From assembly GCA_029240955.1 (NCBI GenBank), contig JARDZH010000122.1, positions 1 through 6,428 of the forward strand: DNA of 6,428 nt. Reading direction: 5' to 3'. The notes beneath the pieces are model-generated. The model worked only from the letters and a program-made list of their open reading frames with translations, did not search any database and had not been told where the DNA came from. This document shows positions 1-6,034 of this stretch, piece by piece. Source of the stretch: Pseudomonas sp. Lineage in GTDB: Bacteria; Pseudomonadota; Gammaproteobacteria; Pseudomonadales; Pseudomonadaceae. Each line of letters starts with the position of its first letter. Position 1 is the first letter of the stretch. The position numbers and the translations under genes were made by a program.

Positions 1-1517
1 TGCAGCGCAGGTGGCAGCAGGCTGTCGGCGTGGTTCTGGTAGCAGACCGGACGCAGGAAGCGATCGATCGCCAGCGTGCCGACCGAAGTGCCGCGCGCAT
101 CGGAGGTCGCAGGGTATGGACCACCGTGAACCATTGCTTCGCAGACTTCCACACCGGTCGGGTAGCCGTTGACCAGGATGCGGCCCACTTTGTCTTCCAG
201 CAGCGGCAGTAGCCAGCTGTAGGCGGACAGGTCGGAAGGCTCGCCGATCAGGGTGGCGGTCAGTTGGCCACGCAGCGCCAACAGTGCATTTTTCAGTTCG
301 GCGTCGTCAGCCACTTCGATGACCAGCGTGGTCGGGCCGAAGACTTCTTCCTGCAGCAATGGGTCGCCGTTGAGCAGCAGGCTGACGTCAGCTTTGAACA
401 GCTGGGCCTGAGCCTGTTTGCCTTCCTGCGGCTTGCCGGCCAGATGGGTCACGCCCGAATGCGACAGCAGGTGCTCGACGCCCTTGCTGTAGCTGCGCAG
501 ACCGCCCGCGTTGAGCATGGTCTGTGGCGCCTGGCCGCCCATTTGTTCGGTCAGCTGTTCCAGGAATGCCGAGAACGCAGGGGAGCGCAGGCCGATCACC
601 ACACCTGGGTTGGTGCAGAACTGGCCAGCGCCCATCACGACCGAAGCAGCCAGATCCTTGGCGACTGTCTCGCCGCGAGCGCTCAGCGCTTCAGGCAGCA
701 GAACGACCGGGTTGATGCTGGACATCTCGGCGAAGACCGGAATCGGCTGCGGACGCTCGGCGGCCATTTTGCACAGGGCGTTGCCGCCGTTCAGCGAGCC
801 GGTGAAACCAACGGCCTGAATGGCAGGGTGCTTGACCAGGCCTTCGCCCACGCCGTTGCCGAAGATCATGTTGAACACGCCTTTAGGCATGCCGGTGCGC
901 TCGGCAGCGCGGATGATCGCGCTGGCGACCAGATCGGCCGTCGCCATGTGGCCGCTGTGTGCTTTGAACACAACCGGGCAGCCGGCAGCCAGCGCCGCTG
1001 CAGTGTCACCACCGGCAGTGGAGAAGGCGAGCGGGAAGTTGCTGGCGCCGAATACGGCAACCGGGCCGACGCCGATGCGGTACTGACGCAGGTCTACGCG
1101 TGGCAGTGGCTTGCGATCCGGCAGTGCCAGGTCGATACGGGCACCGAGGAAGTCACCGCGACGCAGGACTTTTGCGAACAGACGCATCTGGCCGCTGGTG
1201 CGACCGCGCTCACCCTGGATACGCGCTTGAGGCAGAGCGGTTTCCTGGCAGACGATGGCGACGAAGTCGTCGCCCAACTGATCCAGTTCATCTGCGATGG
1301 CGTCAAGGAACTCAGCGCGGCGGGCAGGGCTCAGCTGGCGGTATTCGAGGAATGCGTTCTTGGCAGCAACGGCCGCGGCGTCGATTTCGCCGTCAGTGGC
1401 CTGATGGAAACCGTACGGCAGTTCTTCGCCGGTGGTGGCGTCCAGGCTCTTTTGCAGGGTCTGGCCCAGAGCGCTGCGGCCGCCAGCGATGAAGTTTTGG
1501 CCGAGAATGTTAGGCAT
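1..1517 (-). CDS. Alpha-ketoglutarate semialdehyde dehydrogenase (2,5-dioxovalerate dehydrogenase), 3' end cut by window
   Basis: Translating the minus strand from the ATG at 1517 gives 505 uninterrupted codons running off the window edge. The protein starts MPNILGQNFIAGG and is an aldehyde dehydrogenase-superfamily enzyme. Visible motifs are the oxyanion Asn in GASNFP (about N160), the cofactor-binding Lys in VVFKAHSGH (K185), the general base Glu in VFAEMSSINP (E264), the catalytic Cys in GAGQFCTNPG (C301) and EEVFGP near 390-395. The FKAHSGH and FAEMSSINP variants are typical of the KGSADH branch, which oxidises 2,5-dioxopentanoate to 2-oxoglutarate with NAD(P)+ in the cytoplasm. Known feeder routes are glucarate/galactarate, L-arabinose/D-xylose and hydroxyproline; which one applies cannot be seen here. 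Relatives are about 525 residues, so only some 20 are missing. AGGAGA at 1523-1528 lies 5 nt before the ATG and supports the start. A broader-specificity aldehyde dehydrogenase is the main alternative. Confidence 0.9.
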   Translation of the reverse strand, partial: MPNILGQNFIAGGRSALGQTLQKSLDATTGEELPYGFHQATDGEIDAAAVAAKNAFLEYRQLSPARRAEFLDAIADELDQLGDDFVAIVCQETALPQARIQGERGRTSGQMRLFAKVLRRGDFLGARIDLALPDRKPLPRVDLRQYRIGVGPVAVFGASNFPLAFSTAGGDTAAALAAGCPVVFKAHSGHMATADLVASAIIRAAERTGMPKGVFNMIFGNGVGEGLVKHPAIQAVGFTGSLNGGNALCKMAAERPQPIPVFAEMSSINPVVLLPEALSARGETVAKDLAASVVMGAGQFCTNPGVVIGLRSPAFSAFLEQLTEQMGGQAPQTMLNAGGLRSYSKGVEHLLSHSGVTHLAGKPQEGKQAQAQLFKADVSLLLNGDPLLQEEVFGPTTLVIEVADDAELKNALLALRGQLTATLIGEPSDLSAYSWLLPLLEDKVGRILVNGYPTGVEVCEAMVHGGPYPATSDARGTSVGTLAIDRFLRPVCYQNHADSLLPPAL

Positions 1518-1549
1518 CGGTATCTCCTGTTGTTTTGAGGTTGGAGGCG

Positions 1550-1569
1550 GGTCCGGCCGGGCCTGGACC
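1550..1569 (-). repeat. GC-rich inverted repeat in the dehydrogenase leader
   Basis: GGTCC and GGCC (1550-1558) pair with GGCC and GGACC (1560-1569), with one bulged base at 1564. In the dehydrogenase mRNA this would be a strong hairpin ending about 32 nt before the ATG. No U-run follows it on that strand, so it is not an ordinary intrinsic terminator. It could affect transcript stability or translation, or be chance in GC-rich DNA. Confidence 0.4.
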
Positions 1570-1653
1570 TGCTTCCTTATGGGTTGCCGAGTCGCTTTAC
1601 GGTGAACGGTTGGAAGTCGGATCAGCGGGGCTGAGTCGAGATTGATCGTCAGC

Positions 1654-1687
1654 AGTCATCGTACAACTTGCCTTGGGCGTGTTGCAA
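1654..1687 (-). promoter_or_regulatory. Candidate sigma-70 promoter with overlapping operator-like site for the dehydrogenase
   Basis: On the minus strand TTGCAA (1687-1682) is followed after 18 nt by TACGAT (1663-1658); each hexamer matches four of six consensus bases. Transcription would start near 1651, giving a leader of about 134 nt. The -10 lies within an imperfect dyad, AGTCATCGTACAACT at 1654-1668 (plus strand), which misses the TNGTNNNACNA pattern of FCD-type GntR regulators by one base. Sugar-acid dehydrogenase genes are often under GntR control, but no such regulator is in the window. Confidence 0.3.
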
Positions 1688-1795
1688 CTGCTGGCGGAAG
1701 CCGGTGAAGACTAGGCGATGACAGGGCATCCGACTACCCATACGCGATATAGATGACAGAAACGGCATGGCCGCTTCCCGGCATTGCGGTCCCTG

Positions 1796-1807
1796 ACCGG
1801 AGCCGGT
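1796..1807. promoter_or_regulatory. Small inverted repeat upstream of tetR, possible autoregulatory operator
   Basis: ACCGG-AG-CCGGT is a perfect 5-2-5 dyad, followed directly by a GGTAC GGTAC tandem (1805-1814). It ends about 31 nt before the tetR start. TetR-family repressors usually bind dyads near their own promoter, so it is a candidate operator, but short GC-rich dyads are frequent by chance here. Confidence 0.2.
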
Positions 1808-1826
1808 ACGGTACGCCGCTGTGATC

Positions 1827-1832
1827 AAGGAG
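1827..1832 (+). promoter_or_regulatory. Shine-Dalgarno sequence fixing the tetR start
   Basis: AAGGAG lies 6 nt before the ATG at 1839. This favours 1839 over the in-frame GTG at 1821, which sits just upstream of the same AAGGAG and has no well-placed site of its own. Confidence 0.8.
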
Positions 1833-1838
1833 CCAGAT

Positions 1839-2501
1839 ATGAGTCAGCAAGACCCCAAGGAACAGGACCCGGCGCGCCCCAGGCAGCGGCGTGCACCCAA
1901 AGGTGAGAAGCGTCGCGAAGAACTGCTCGATGCCGCGTTGCAGGTGTTCTCGCTGGAGGGATACACCGGCGCATCGGTTGCCAAAGTAGCGGCCATCGTC
2001 GGCATATCGGTTGCTGGCCTGCTGCATCACTTCCCCAGCAAGATTTCGCTGCTGATGGCCGTGCTGGAGCGGCGAGACGAGGTCAATCGCAAGCTGGCCG
2101 AAGAAGTGCGTCGTGAAAACTCCCTCACCGGTCTACTCGAAAGCCTGCGCGCGATCAATCGGTCAAACGCCACGGCGCCAGGCGTGGTGCGAGCCTTCAC
2201 TATCCTCAACGCCGAAAGTCTTCTGGAAACCCAGCCTGCATGGAACTGGTATCAGGAGCGCTACGCGGCCATCCGCGCGGGCATGACGGAGCAATTCAAA
2301 GGGTTGGTGGAGCGGGGCGAGGTGCGGGACGATGTAGACTTGCCGAAGCTGGTTCAACAGATTCTGGCGATGATGGACGGGCTGCAGATCCAGTGGCTGC
2401 GCTTTCCCGATGAAGTCGATCTTGTGGAAACCTTCGACGCTTACATTGCGCAGGTCGAGGCGTCTATAAGGGCTCTTGACTCAAATAAGGCTCGTCCCTG
2501 A
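1839..2501 (+). CDS. TetR/AcrR-family transcriptional regulator
   Basis: A 220-residue protein, normal for the family, predicted to be a dimeric cytoplasmic DNA-binding repressor. After a charged, disordered-looking tail (residues 1-22) comes the TetR DNA-binding domain at about 24-75: EELLDAALQVFSLEGYTGAS, then the helix-turn-helix VAKVAAIVGISVAGLLHHF and the following PSKISLLMAVLERRD. Residues about 90-215 are the helical ligand-binding and dimerisation domain; the MDGLQIQWLRFPDEVD stretch near 179-194 resembles the C-terminal domain of TetR proteins found beside sugar-hydrolase genes, which is recognition from memory. It is divergent from the dehydrogenase and convergent with the hydrolase, with only 45 bp between the stops. 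Candidate targets are either neighbour or itself. The ligand cannot be told from the sequence. Confidence 0.9.
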   Translation: MSQQDPKEQDPARPRQRRAPKGEKRREELLDAALQVFSLEGYTGASVAKVAAIVGISVAGLLHHFPSKISLLMAVLERRDEVNRKLAEEVRRENSLTGLLESLRAINRSNATAPGVVRAFTILNAESLLETQPAWNWYQERYAAIRAGMTEQFKGLVERGEVRDDVDLPKLVQQILAMMDGLQIQWLRFPDEVDLVETFDAYIAQVEASIRALDSNKARP

Positions 2502-2504
2502 GCC
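2481..2504 (-). terminator. Possible intrinsic terminator of the hydrolase gene inside the 3' end of tetR
   Basis: Read on the minus strand, GGCTC-AGGGAC-GAGCC (2504-2489) forms a 5-bp GC stem with a 6-nt loop, followed by TTATTTGA. It lies 43 nt past the hydrolase stop and overlaps the last codons and stop of tetR. The stem is short and the T-tract is interrupted, so it would be weak. No clear terminator is seen for tetR itself. Confidence 0.35.
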
Positions 2505-2546
2505 CCTATCCGTCCGTGGTTCAATCAGCTGTCAGTGGCGACCGAT

Positions 2547-5300
2547 TTACTGATCGACAGTCTGGTCCAGCAGGCCGCCGGTCTTGACCGGTGGCTTCTC
2601 GACCTTGACCTGATTGAGCGCCGACCGTGGCAGCGGGTTGCTGGTGGTGGTCGACAGTTCCTGACGGTACGGGTTGACCAGCTTGGCGTTCAGGCGAATG
2701 TCCTGCGACGAAGCACCCAGCGAGATGTTGAAGGTGTCGGCGTCGACCACCCAGTTCTTGCTCTGCTCGTCGTAGTAGGCCAGCGAGCGATCGTTGAGCT
2801 CGATGGTCATGCGACGGGTTTCACCTGGCTCAAGGAACACTTTCTTGTAGCCTTTGAGTTCCTTGATGGCGCGGTCGACTTTCGGGTTCTGCTGACCGAC
2901 GTACAGCTGTGCGACTTCCGAACCGCCGACCTTGCCGGTGTTGGTCAGGTCGAACGACACCTTGATCGGCGTGTTGCCTACCGCGACACCCGGCGTAACG
3001 CTGATGTTGCTGTAGCCGAAGGTGGTGTACGACAGGCCGTAACCGAACGGATACAGCGGCTTGATGCCCTTCTTCTCGTAACCGCGATAACCGACGAACA
3101 GGTCATCCTTGTAGTCCATTTCGGTCAGCGAGTTGTCGTTGGCGAATTTCGGGAAGCTCGCGTAGACAGGGTTGTCTTCGATGTTGCGTTCGATACTGAT
3201 CGGCAGCTTGCCGGACGGGTTGACCTTGCCGAACAGAATCTCGGCCAGCGCCTGGCCGCCGTTCTGGCCTGGGTAGAACGCGTGCAGCGCCACCGGAACG
3301 TCGTCGACCCAGTCGCTCATCTTCAGACCGGTACCGCCGAACATGGTCACGACCGTGTTGGGGTTGACCTTGGCGACACTGCGGATCAGCTGGTTCTGGA
3401 ACTCAGGCAGATCGAAGCTGTGGTCGAAACCTTCGCCTTCGTACTCGTTGCTGTTACCGACAGCCACGACCACTGCGTCATAGGCCGACAGATCCTGCGG
3501 AGCATTCAGCGCCGCCCAGCTCATCTGTACGCCCACCAGGCCGCCCATGGTCGACAGGTAGCCTGCACGACGCGAGTACTCAAGCTTCACGTCGTAGGAC
3601 TTGCCGGCTTCCAGATCGATCTTGGCAAATTCCGGGATGGTCGGCGGAATGCTGTTGCCCGGAATCGGATTGCCGTCGCCGTTGTCGATGATCTTCTTGC
3701 CATTGACCCACAGGCGGATCGCGCCGTCCGCACGCACCTTGAACACCTGCTCGCCGCTCTGCGTCGGGGTGATCTTGCCGCTGTAGCGGATCGAGGTGGA
3801 GGAGGTGTCGCCGTTCAGCGAACCTGCCGTCGAACCTTGCGACGCATAGGCGTCGGACGGTTGCGTGTTGCTCTCGAACGGCAGGTCGGTGTCGTTGGCC
3901 CAGTCCAGATCGATGTGTTTTTCGGTGCGGGTGACAGCCGGGTCACCGGACCAGTTGGCGTTGCTGAAGTACTCGGCTTTCAGGCCCTGAACTTCGTCGC
4001 CCTGGGTGTTGGTGCTGGTCCACGGCGTGGTGGTCGGGTCAAGCGACAGGCCGTCGATGAACTCGACCTTGGCGTTCGGCGCCATCTGCTGCAGGCCGCT
4101 CAGCTCGCTGATGTAGTGGCTGGCCATGACGTTGGCGCTGCCGAAACCGGTGGGCGGTGCGTACTTGGCGAGGTTGCCGACGACAGCGATTTTCTTGACC
4201 TTCTGCTTGTCCAGCGGCAGCAGATTGTCCTGGTTCTTGAGCAGCACGATACCTTCACGCGCGGCATTCAGAGCGACCTCGTTGCTGGTCGAGCTGTTCA
4301 TGTTGCGGGTGTTGTGCTCGGTCAGCTCGCGCTTGGTGTCGAAACCGTACAGGTAGATCAGCTTGAGAATGCGGCGGACCTTGTCGTCAATGGTCGCTGC
4401 GCTGAGCTCGCCGCTGTCCAGATGCGGTCGGAGCACCGAACTGTTCATCTGGTAGCCCATCATGTCCAGGTCGGTACCGGCCTGCGCTGCGTTCAAGCCA
4501 TGAACCACAGCGTTATAGTCGCTCTGCACCATGCCCTTGTAGCCCCATTCCTTGCGCAGGATCTGGGTCAGCAGGTGCTTGTTTTCACAGGCGAACTCGC
4601 CGTTGATCTGCTGGAATGCGCACATGACCATGGCCACGTTGCTGTTCTTCGAAGCCGATTCGAAGGCCGGCAGCGACATCTCGCGCAGTACGCGTTCGCT
4701 CATGATCTGGTTGAGCTTGAAACGGCTGCTTTCCTGATCGTTGGCTGCGTAGTGCTTGGCGTTGGCCCACACGCCGCGCGCCTGGATGCCATTGATGACG
4801 CCCGGAGCGAGGCTTGCACCCAGGAACGGGTCTTCACCGGAAAGGTATTCGAACGCCCGGCCGCCGTACGGCATGCGGTACAGCGCAACACCTGGCCCGG
4901 TGATGAAGTGGTAGCCGCCGCTGACAGTGTCATAACCCAGCGCGCGGCCCAGGTCGATGGCGCGGCGCGGGTTCCAGGTGGCCGCCAGGTTCGGTCCGGA
5001 CGGGTAGACCACGCCCTGAGCGTTTCCTTCGCTGGTGTAACGCACACCGACGCCGCCGTCCGCGCCGTGGATCTGCGGGATGCCGTAGTTGGAAAGAGGC
5101 TTGACGTCCCAGCCGCCGGTGCCGCCGATGTACGCCAGCTTCTCTTCCTGCGTCATTTTGTCCAGGATCTTCTGCGCAGCCTTCTCGGCACGCGCTTCAC
5201 GCGCTTCGAGCTGCGACGCGTCAGCGGCGTGCACCTGCGAAACCGCCAACGCCAGCAGAGCCAAAGCTGACTTGGCTCCGATCATCTTTCGTTTGTTCAT
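2547..5300 (-). CDS. Secreted glycoside hydrolase family 3 protein with inserted PA14 domain, probable beta-glucosidase
   Basis: A 917-residue protein. Residues 1-25 are a Sec signal peptide (MNKRK, hydrophobic ALALLALAV, cleavage after VHA), so it acts in the periplasm or outside. The GH3 N-terminal barrel is about 45-320, with GPGVALYRMPYGGRAFEY (136-152), KHYAAND (182-188) and the predicted nucleophile Asp in MVQSDYNA (D261). The GH3 C-terminal domain begins near EGIVLLKNQDNLLPL (349-363), is interrupted by a PA14 domain at about 437-596 (GLKAEYFSN to VGVQMSW), then resumes; NEYEGEGFDH (619-627) should hold the acid/base Glu. A fibronectin-III-like domain covers about 795-872. Residues 880-917 are an extra Pro/Ser/Thr/Val-rich tail. 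This layout matches PA14-containing beta-glucosidases such as Kluyveromyces BglI. The likely reaction is release of terminal beta-linked glucose; xylosidase or another GH3 specificity remains possible. The frame is open upstream to 5453, but the signal peptide and Shine-Dalgarno select 5300. Confidence 0.93.
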   Translation of the reverse strand: MNKRKMIGAKSALALLALAVSQVHAADASQLEAREARAEKAAQKILDKMTQEEKLAYIGGTGGWDVKPLSNYGIPQIHGADGGVGVRYTSEGNAQGVVYPSGPNLAATWNPRRAIDLGRALGYDTVSGGYHFITGPGVALYRMPYGGRAFEYLSGEDPFLGASLAPGVINGIQARGVWANAKHYAANDQESSRFKLNQIMSERVLREMSLPAFESASKNSNVAMVMCAFQQINGEFACENKHLLTQILRKEWGYKGMVQSDYNAVVHGLNAAQAGTDLDMMGYQMNSSVLRPHLDSGELSAATIDDKVRRILKLIYLYGFDTKRELTEHNTRNMNSSTSNEVALNAAREGIVLLKNQDNLLPLDKQKVKKIAVVGNLAKYAPPTGFGSANVMASHYISELSGLQQMAPNAKVEFIDGLSLDPTTTPWTSTNTQGDEVQGLKAEYFSNANWSGDPAVTRTEKHIDLDWANDTDLPFESNTQPSDAYASQGSTAGSLNGDTSSTSIRYSGKITPTQSGEQVFKVRADGAIRLWVNGKKIIDNGDGNPIPGNSIPPTIPEFAKIDLEAGKSYDVKLEYSRRAGYLSTMGGLVGVQMSWAALNAPQDLSAYDAVVVAVGNSNEYEGEGFDHSFDLPEFQNQLIRSVAKVNPNTVVTMFGGTGLKMSDWVDDVPVALHAFYPGQNGGQALAEILFGKVNPSGKLPISIERNIEDNPVYASFPKFANDNSLTEMDYKDDLFVGYRGYEKKGIKPLYPFGYGLSYTTFGYSNISVTPGVAVGNTPIKVSFDLTNTGKVGGSEVAQLYVGQQNPKVDRAIKELKGYKKVFLEPGETRRMTIELNDRSLAYYDEQSKNWVVDADTFNISLGASSQDIRLNAKLVNPYRQELSTTTSNPLPRSALNQVKVEKPPVKTGGLLDQTVDQ

Positions 5301-5306
5301 CTGACA

Positions 5307-5310
5307 CTCC
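5307..5310 (-). promoter_or_regulatory. Shine-Dalgarno sequence fixing the hydrolase start
   Basis: On the minus strand GGAG lies 6 nt before the ATG at 5300, directly in front of the signal peptide. The upstream in-frame ATG at 5453 would put 51 hydrophilic residues before the signal peptide. Confidence 0.8.
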
Positions 5311-5343
5311 AACCAGTTTTCAAGTAATGAATCGCCCATGAAG

Positions 5344-5358
5344 TCGCGTTCAACGCGA
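5344..5358. promoter_or_regulatory. Perfect 7-1-7 palindrome, candidate operator of the hydrolase gene
   Basis: TCGCGTT-C-AACGCGA is a perfect dyad centred about 51 nt before the hydrolase start codon. The half-site TCGCGTT recurs at 5398-5404 in the same orientation, and ACGCGTT occurs in the palindrome at 5590-5601. The position suits a repressor site in the promoter or leader. The binding protein is unknown; LacI-type or the neighbouring TetR protein are possibilities. Confidence 0.4.
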
Positions 5359-5479
5359 ATGCTCCATGACTTTTCTTCAGGCAATAGTTGCCCATCATCG
5401 CGTTGGCCGGGTTTTAAAATCGGCGCGAGTGTTGGTGATTTATAAAGTTTCAATCTTGTAATAGTGATGTTTTACATAG

Positions 5480-5522
5480 TTCAAAGTGCCATTACTCAGC
5501 GGGGCCGTAGTGGCACTTTGAA
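5480..5522. repeat. Long near-perfect inverted repeat (16-bp arms, 11-nt loop)
   Basis: The left arm TTCAAAGTGCCATTAC (5480-5495) and right arm GTAGTGGCACTTTGAA (5507-5522) are complementary at 15 of 16 positions, and the remaining pair is a G-U wobble if the minus strand's opposite (plus strand) is transcribed. The outer 12 bp are perfect. The loop is the GC-rich TCAGCGGGGCC. Neither side has a T-run, so it is not a standard terminator. It lies about 180 bp upstream of the hydrolase and 270 bp upstream of the small exported protein gene. Confidence 0.85.
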
Positions 5523-5538
5523 TCTCAAAAACGTTACA

Positions 5539-5568
5539 ATTAAGTCTAAAACTGCTCACAAATGTCAA
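5539..5568 (-). promoter_or_regulatory. Candidate sigma-70 promoter for the hydrolase gene
   Basis: On the minus strand a perfect -35 TTGACA (5568-5563) is followed after 18 nt by CTTAAT (5544-5539), which matches four of six -10 bases. Transcription would begin near 5532, so the inverted repeat at 5480-5522 would fold at the very 5' end of a leader of about 230 nt. The spacer starts with TTTGTGAGC, containing a TGTGA like a CRP/Vfr half-site, but the partner half is not clear. Confidence 0.4.
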
Positions 5569-5589
5569 ACAAAAGTGTTTTTTTGGTGA

Positions 5590-5601
5590 AAAACGCGTTT
5601 T
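5590..5601. promoter_or_regulatory. Perfect 12-bp palindrome, operator candidate
   Basis: AAAACGCGTTTT is a perfect palindrome with a central CG, as in many LacI-family operators. It lies 22 bp upstream of the candidate minus-strand -35 and 16 bp upstream of the ECF-like -35 on the plus strand, so it could influence either gene. No LacI-family gene is in the window. Confidence 0.35.
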
Positions 5602-5616
5602 GTCCCCGTGCGGCCG

Positions 5617-5643
5617 GAACTATCTTTAAACCTACTGGTCGAT
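5617..5643 (+). promoter_or_regulatory. Possible AlgU (sigma-22/sigma-E-type) promoter for the small exported protein gene
   Basis: GAACTA (5617-5622), preceded by CG-rich CCG, is followed after 16 nt by TCGAT (5639-5643). The known AlgU consensus is GAACTT-N16/17-TCTGA. The -35 and spacing fit well, the -10 only partly. It would give a leader of about 140 nt. Envelope-stress control would suit an exported protein, but this is a motif match by eye. Confidence 0.3.
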
Positions 5644-5779
5644 GGGTTTAGCGTTTTTACCGTGCAGGATCTGGTATTCAGGTCTGGTACTTTAGTTGCC
5701 GCATCTAGTTGCACTGCCCTTAGGCTGTCCAGTGGGCGGCTTATTGTCCGCTAGTGTCTGTTCGTTTTTTTTCTACCAC

Positions 5780-5783
5780 GGAG
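5780..5783 (+). promoter_or_regulatory. Shine-Dalgarno sequence fixing the small exported protein start
   Basis: GGAG lies 8 nt before the ATG at 5792, which begins directly with a signal peptide. The frame is also open from an ATG at 5696, but that would place 32 unrelated residues before the signal peptide. Confidence 0.7.
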
Positions 5784-5791
5784 TACAGGAT

Positions 5792-6013
5792 ATGAAATTG
5801 CCTCTTATTGGCGCAGGTCTGGTATTGAGTCTGGCGCTCGGTAATGTTGCGTTGGCGGCCGAGTCGGCCGAGGTCGACAAAGCTTCCGGCACGACCGATT
5901 CCACGGTCATGACCCAGACCACGGACGCTAAAGCCGAGCGCGCGCAGAAGCAGACGCAAACCACCAAAGGCGGTCGTCCACAGAACGGAACGGCGCAAAC
6001 GCAGTCAGACTGA
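5792..6013 (+). CDS. Small exported protein of unknown function (73 aa)
   Basis: I do not recognise this protein. It starts MKLPLIGAGLVLSLALGNVALA, a good Sec signal peptide with predicted cleavage after ALA at residue 22, leaving a mature chain of about 51 residues. There is no cysteine near the cleavage site, so it is not a lipoprotein, and no cysteine anywhere. The mature part is hydrophilic, rich in Thr, Gln, Ala, Lys and Ser with almost no large hydrophobic residues, and is probably disordered; it contains TQTT-like repeats (MTQTTDA, QTQTTKGG, AQTQSD). The Shine-Dalgarno site, codon-like composition and signal peptide make it a probable real gene. It precedes the gspE-like gene on the same strand by 67 bp, with a hairpin between, so co-transcription is possible but unproven. 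It may be a periplasmic or secreted peptide. Confidence 0.72.
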   Translation: MKLPLIGAGLVLSLALGNVALAAESAEVDKASGTTDSTVMTQTTDAKAERAQKQTQTTKGGRPQNGTAQTQSD

Positions 6014-6034
6014 CCACTTTGCGTTTCTGATCCG

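Larger units (their letters stand above)
1518..1838. other. Divergent intergenic region between dehydrogenase and tetR
   Basis: This 321-bp stretch holds no convincing gene. It carries the Shine-Dalgarno sequences of both flanking genes, a candidate promoter and operator-like site for the dehydrogenase (1654-1687), a GC-rich hairpin in the dehydrogenase leader (1550-1569), a repeated GATGACAG (1717-1724 and 1752-1759, same orientation, 35 bp apart), and a small inverted repeat before tetR (1796-1807). An open frame on the minus strand at 1734-2030 runs from tetR into this region but has no ribosome binding site or recognisable sequence. Confidence 0.6.
5301..5791. other. AT-rich divergent intergenic region with multiple dyads
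   Basis: This 491-bp stretch separates the hydrolase from the small exported protein gene, and I see no convincing gene in it. It is more AT-rich than its surroundings, especially about 5410-5600. It holds two perfect short palindromes (5344-5358 and 5590-5601), a 43-bp hairpin-forming repeat (5480-5522), a candidate minus-strand promoter (5539-5568), an ECF-like plus-strand promoter (5617-5643) and a T8 run (5765-5772). Its length and content suggest a complex regulatory region or a small non-coding RNA. Confidence 0.6.

Noticed and set aside
264..1538. A 424-codon plus-strand open frame over the dehydrogenase
   Set aside because: It is the antisense shadow of the aldehyde dehydrogenase, whose catalytic Cys, Glu, Asn and Lys motifs are all intact on the minus strand.
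2535..5270. A 911-codon open frame antisense to almost the whole hydrolase gene
   Set aside because: It has no recognisable domain and no ribosome binding site, and its composition (rich in Val, Arg, Ala, Asp, Gln, His) is what the complement of a GC-biased gene gives. The opposite strand holds an unmistakable GH3 enzyme with signal peptide and catalytic motifs.
5301..5453. A 51-residue N-terminal extension of the hydrolase from an ATG at 5453
   Set aside because: The extension is hydrophilic and lies before the signal peptide, crosses the perfect palindrome at 5344-5358, and has no good Shine-Dalgarno sequence, whereas 5300 has one.
5507..5530. Possible sigma-54 promoter, because TGGCAC occurs in both arms of the inverted repeat
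   Set aside because: A sigma-54 promoter needs a GC dinucleotide ten bases after the GG (TTGC element). It is absent on both strands at the right spacing. A second GG...GC pair at about 5381-5396 (minus strand) has nine rather than ten bases between.
5740..5772. GCGG/CCGC stem followed by a T8 run, resembling an intrinsic terminator in front of the small exported protein gene
   Set aside because: The stem is only four base pairs and ends more than 15 nt before the T8, too short and too distant for a credible terminator.
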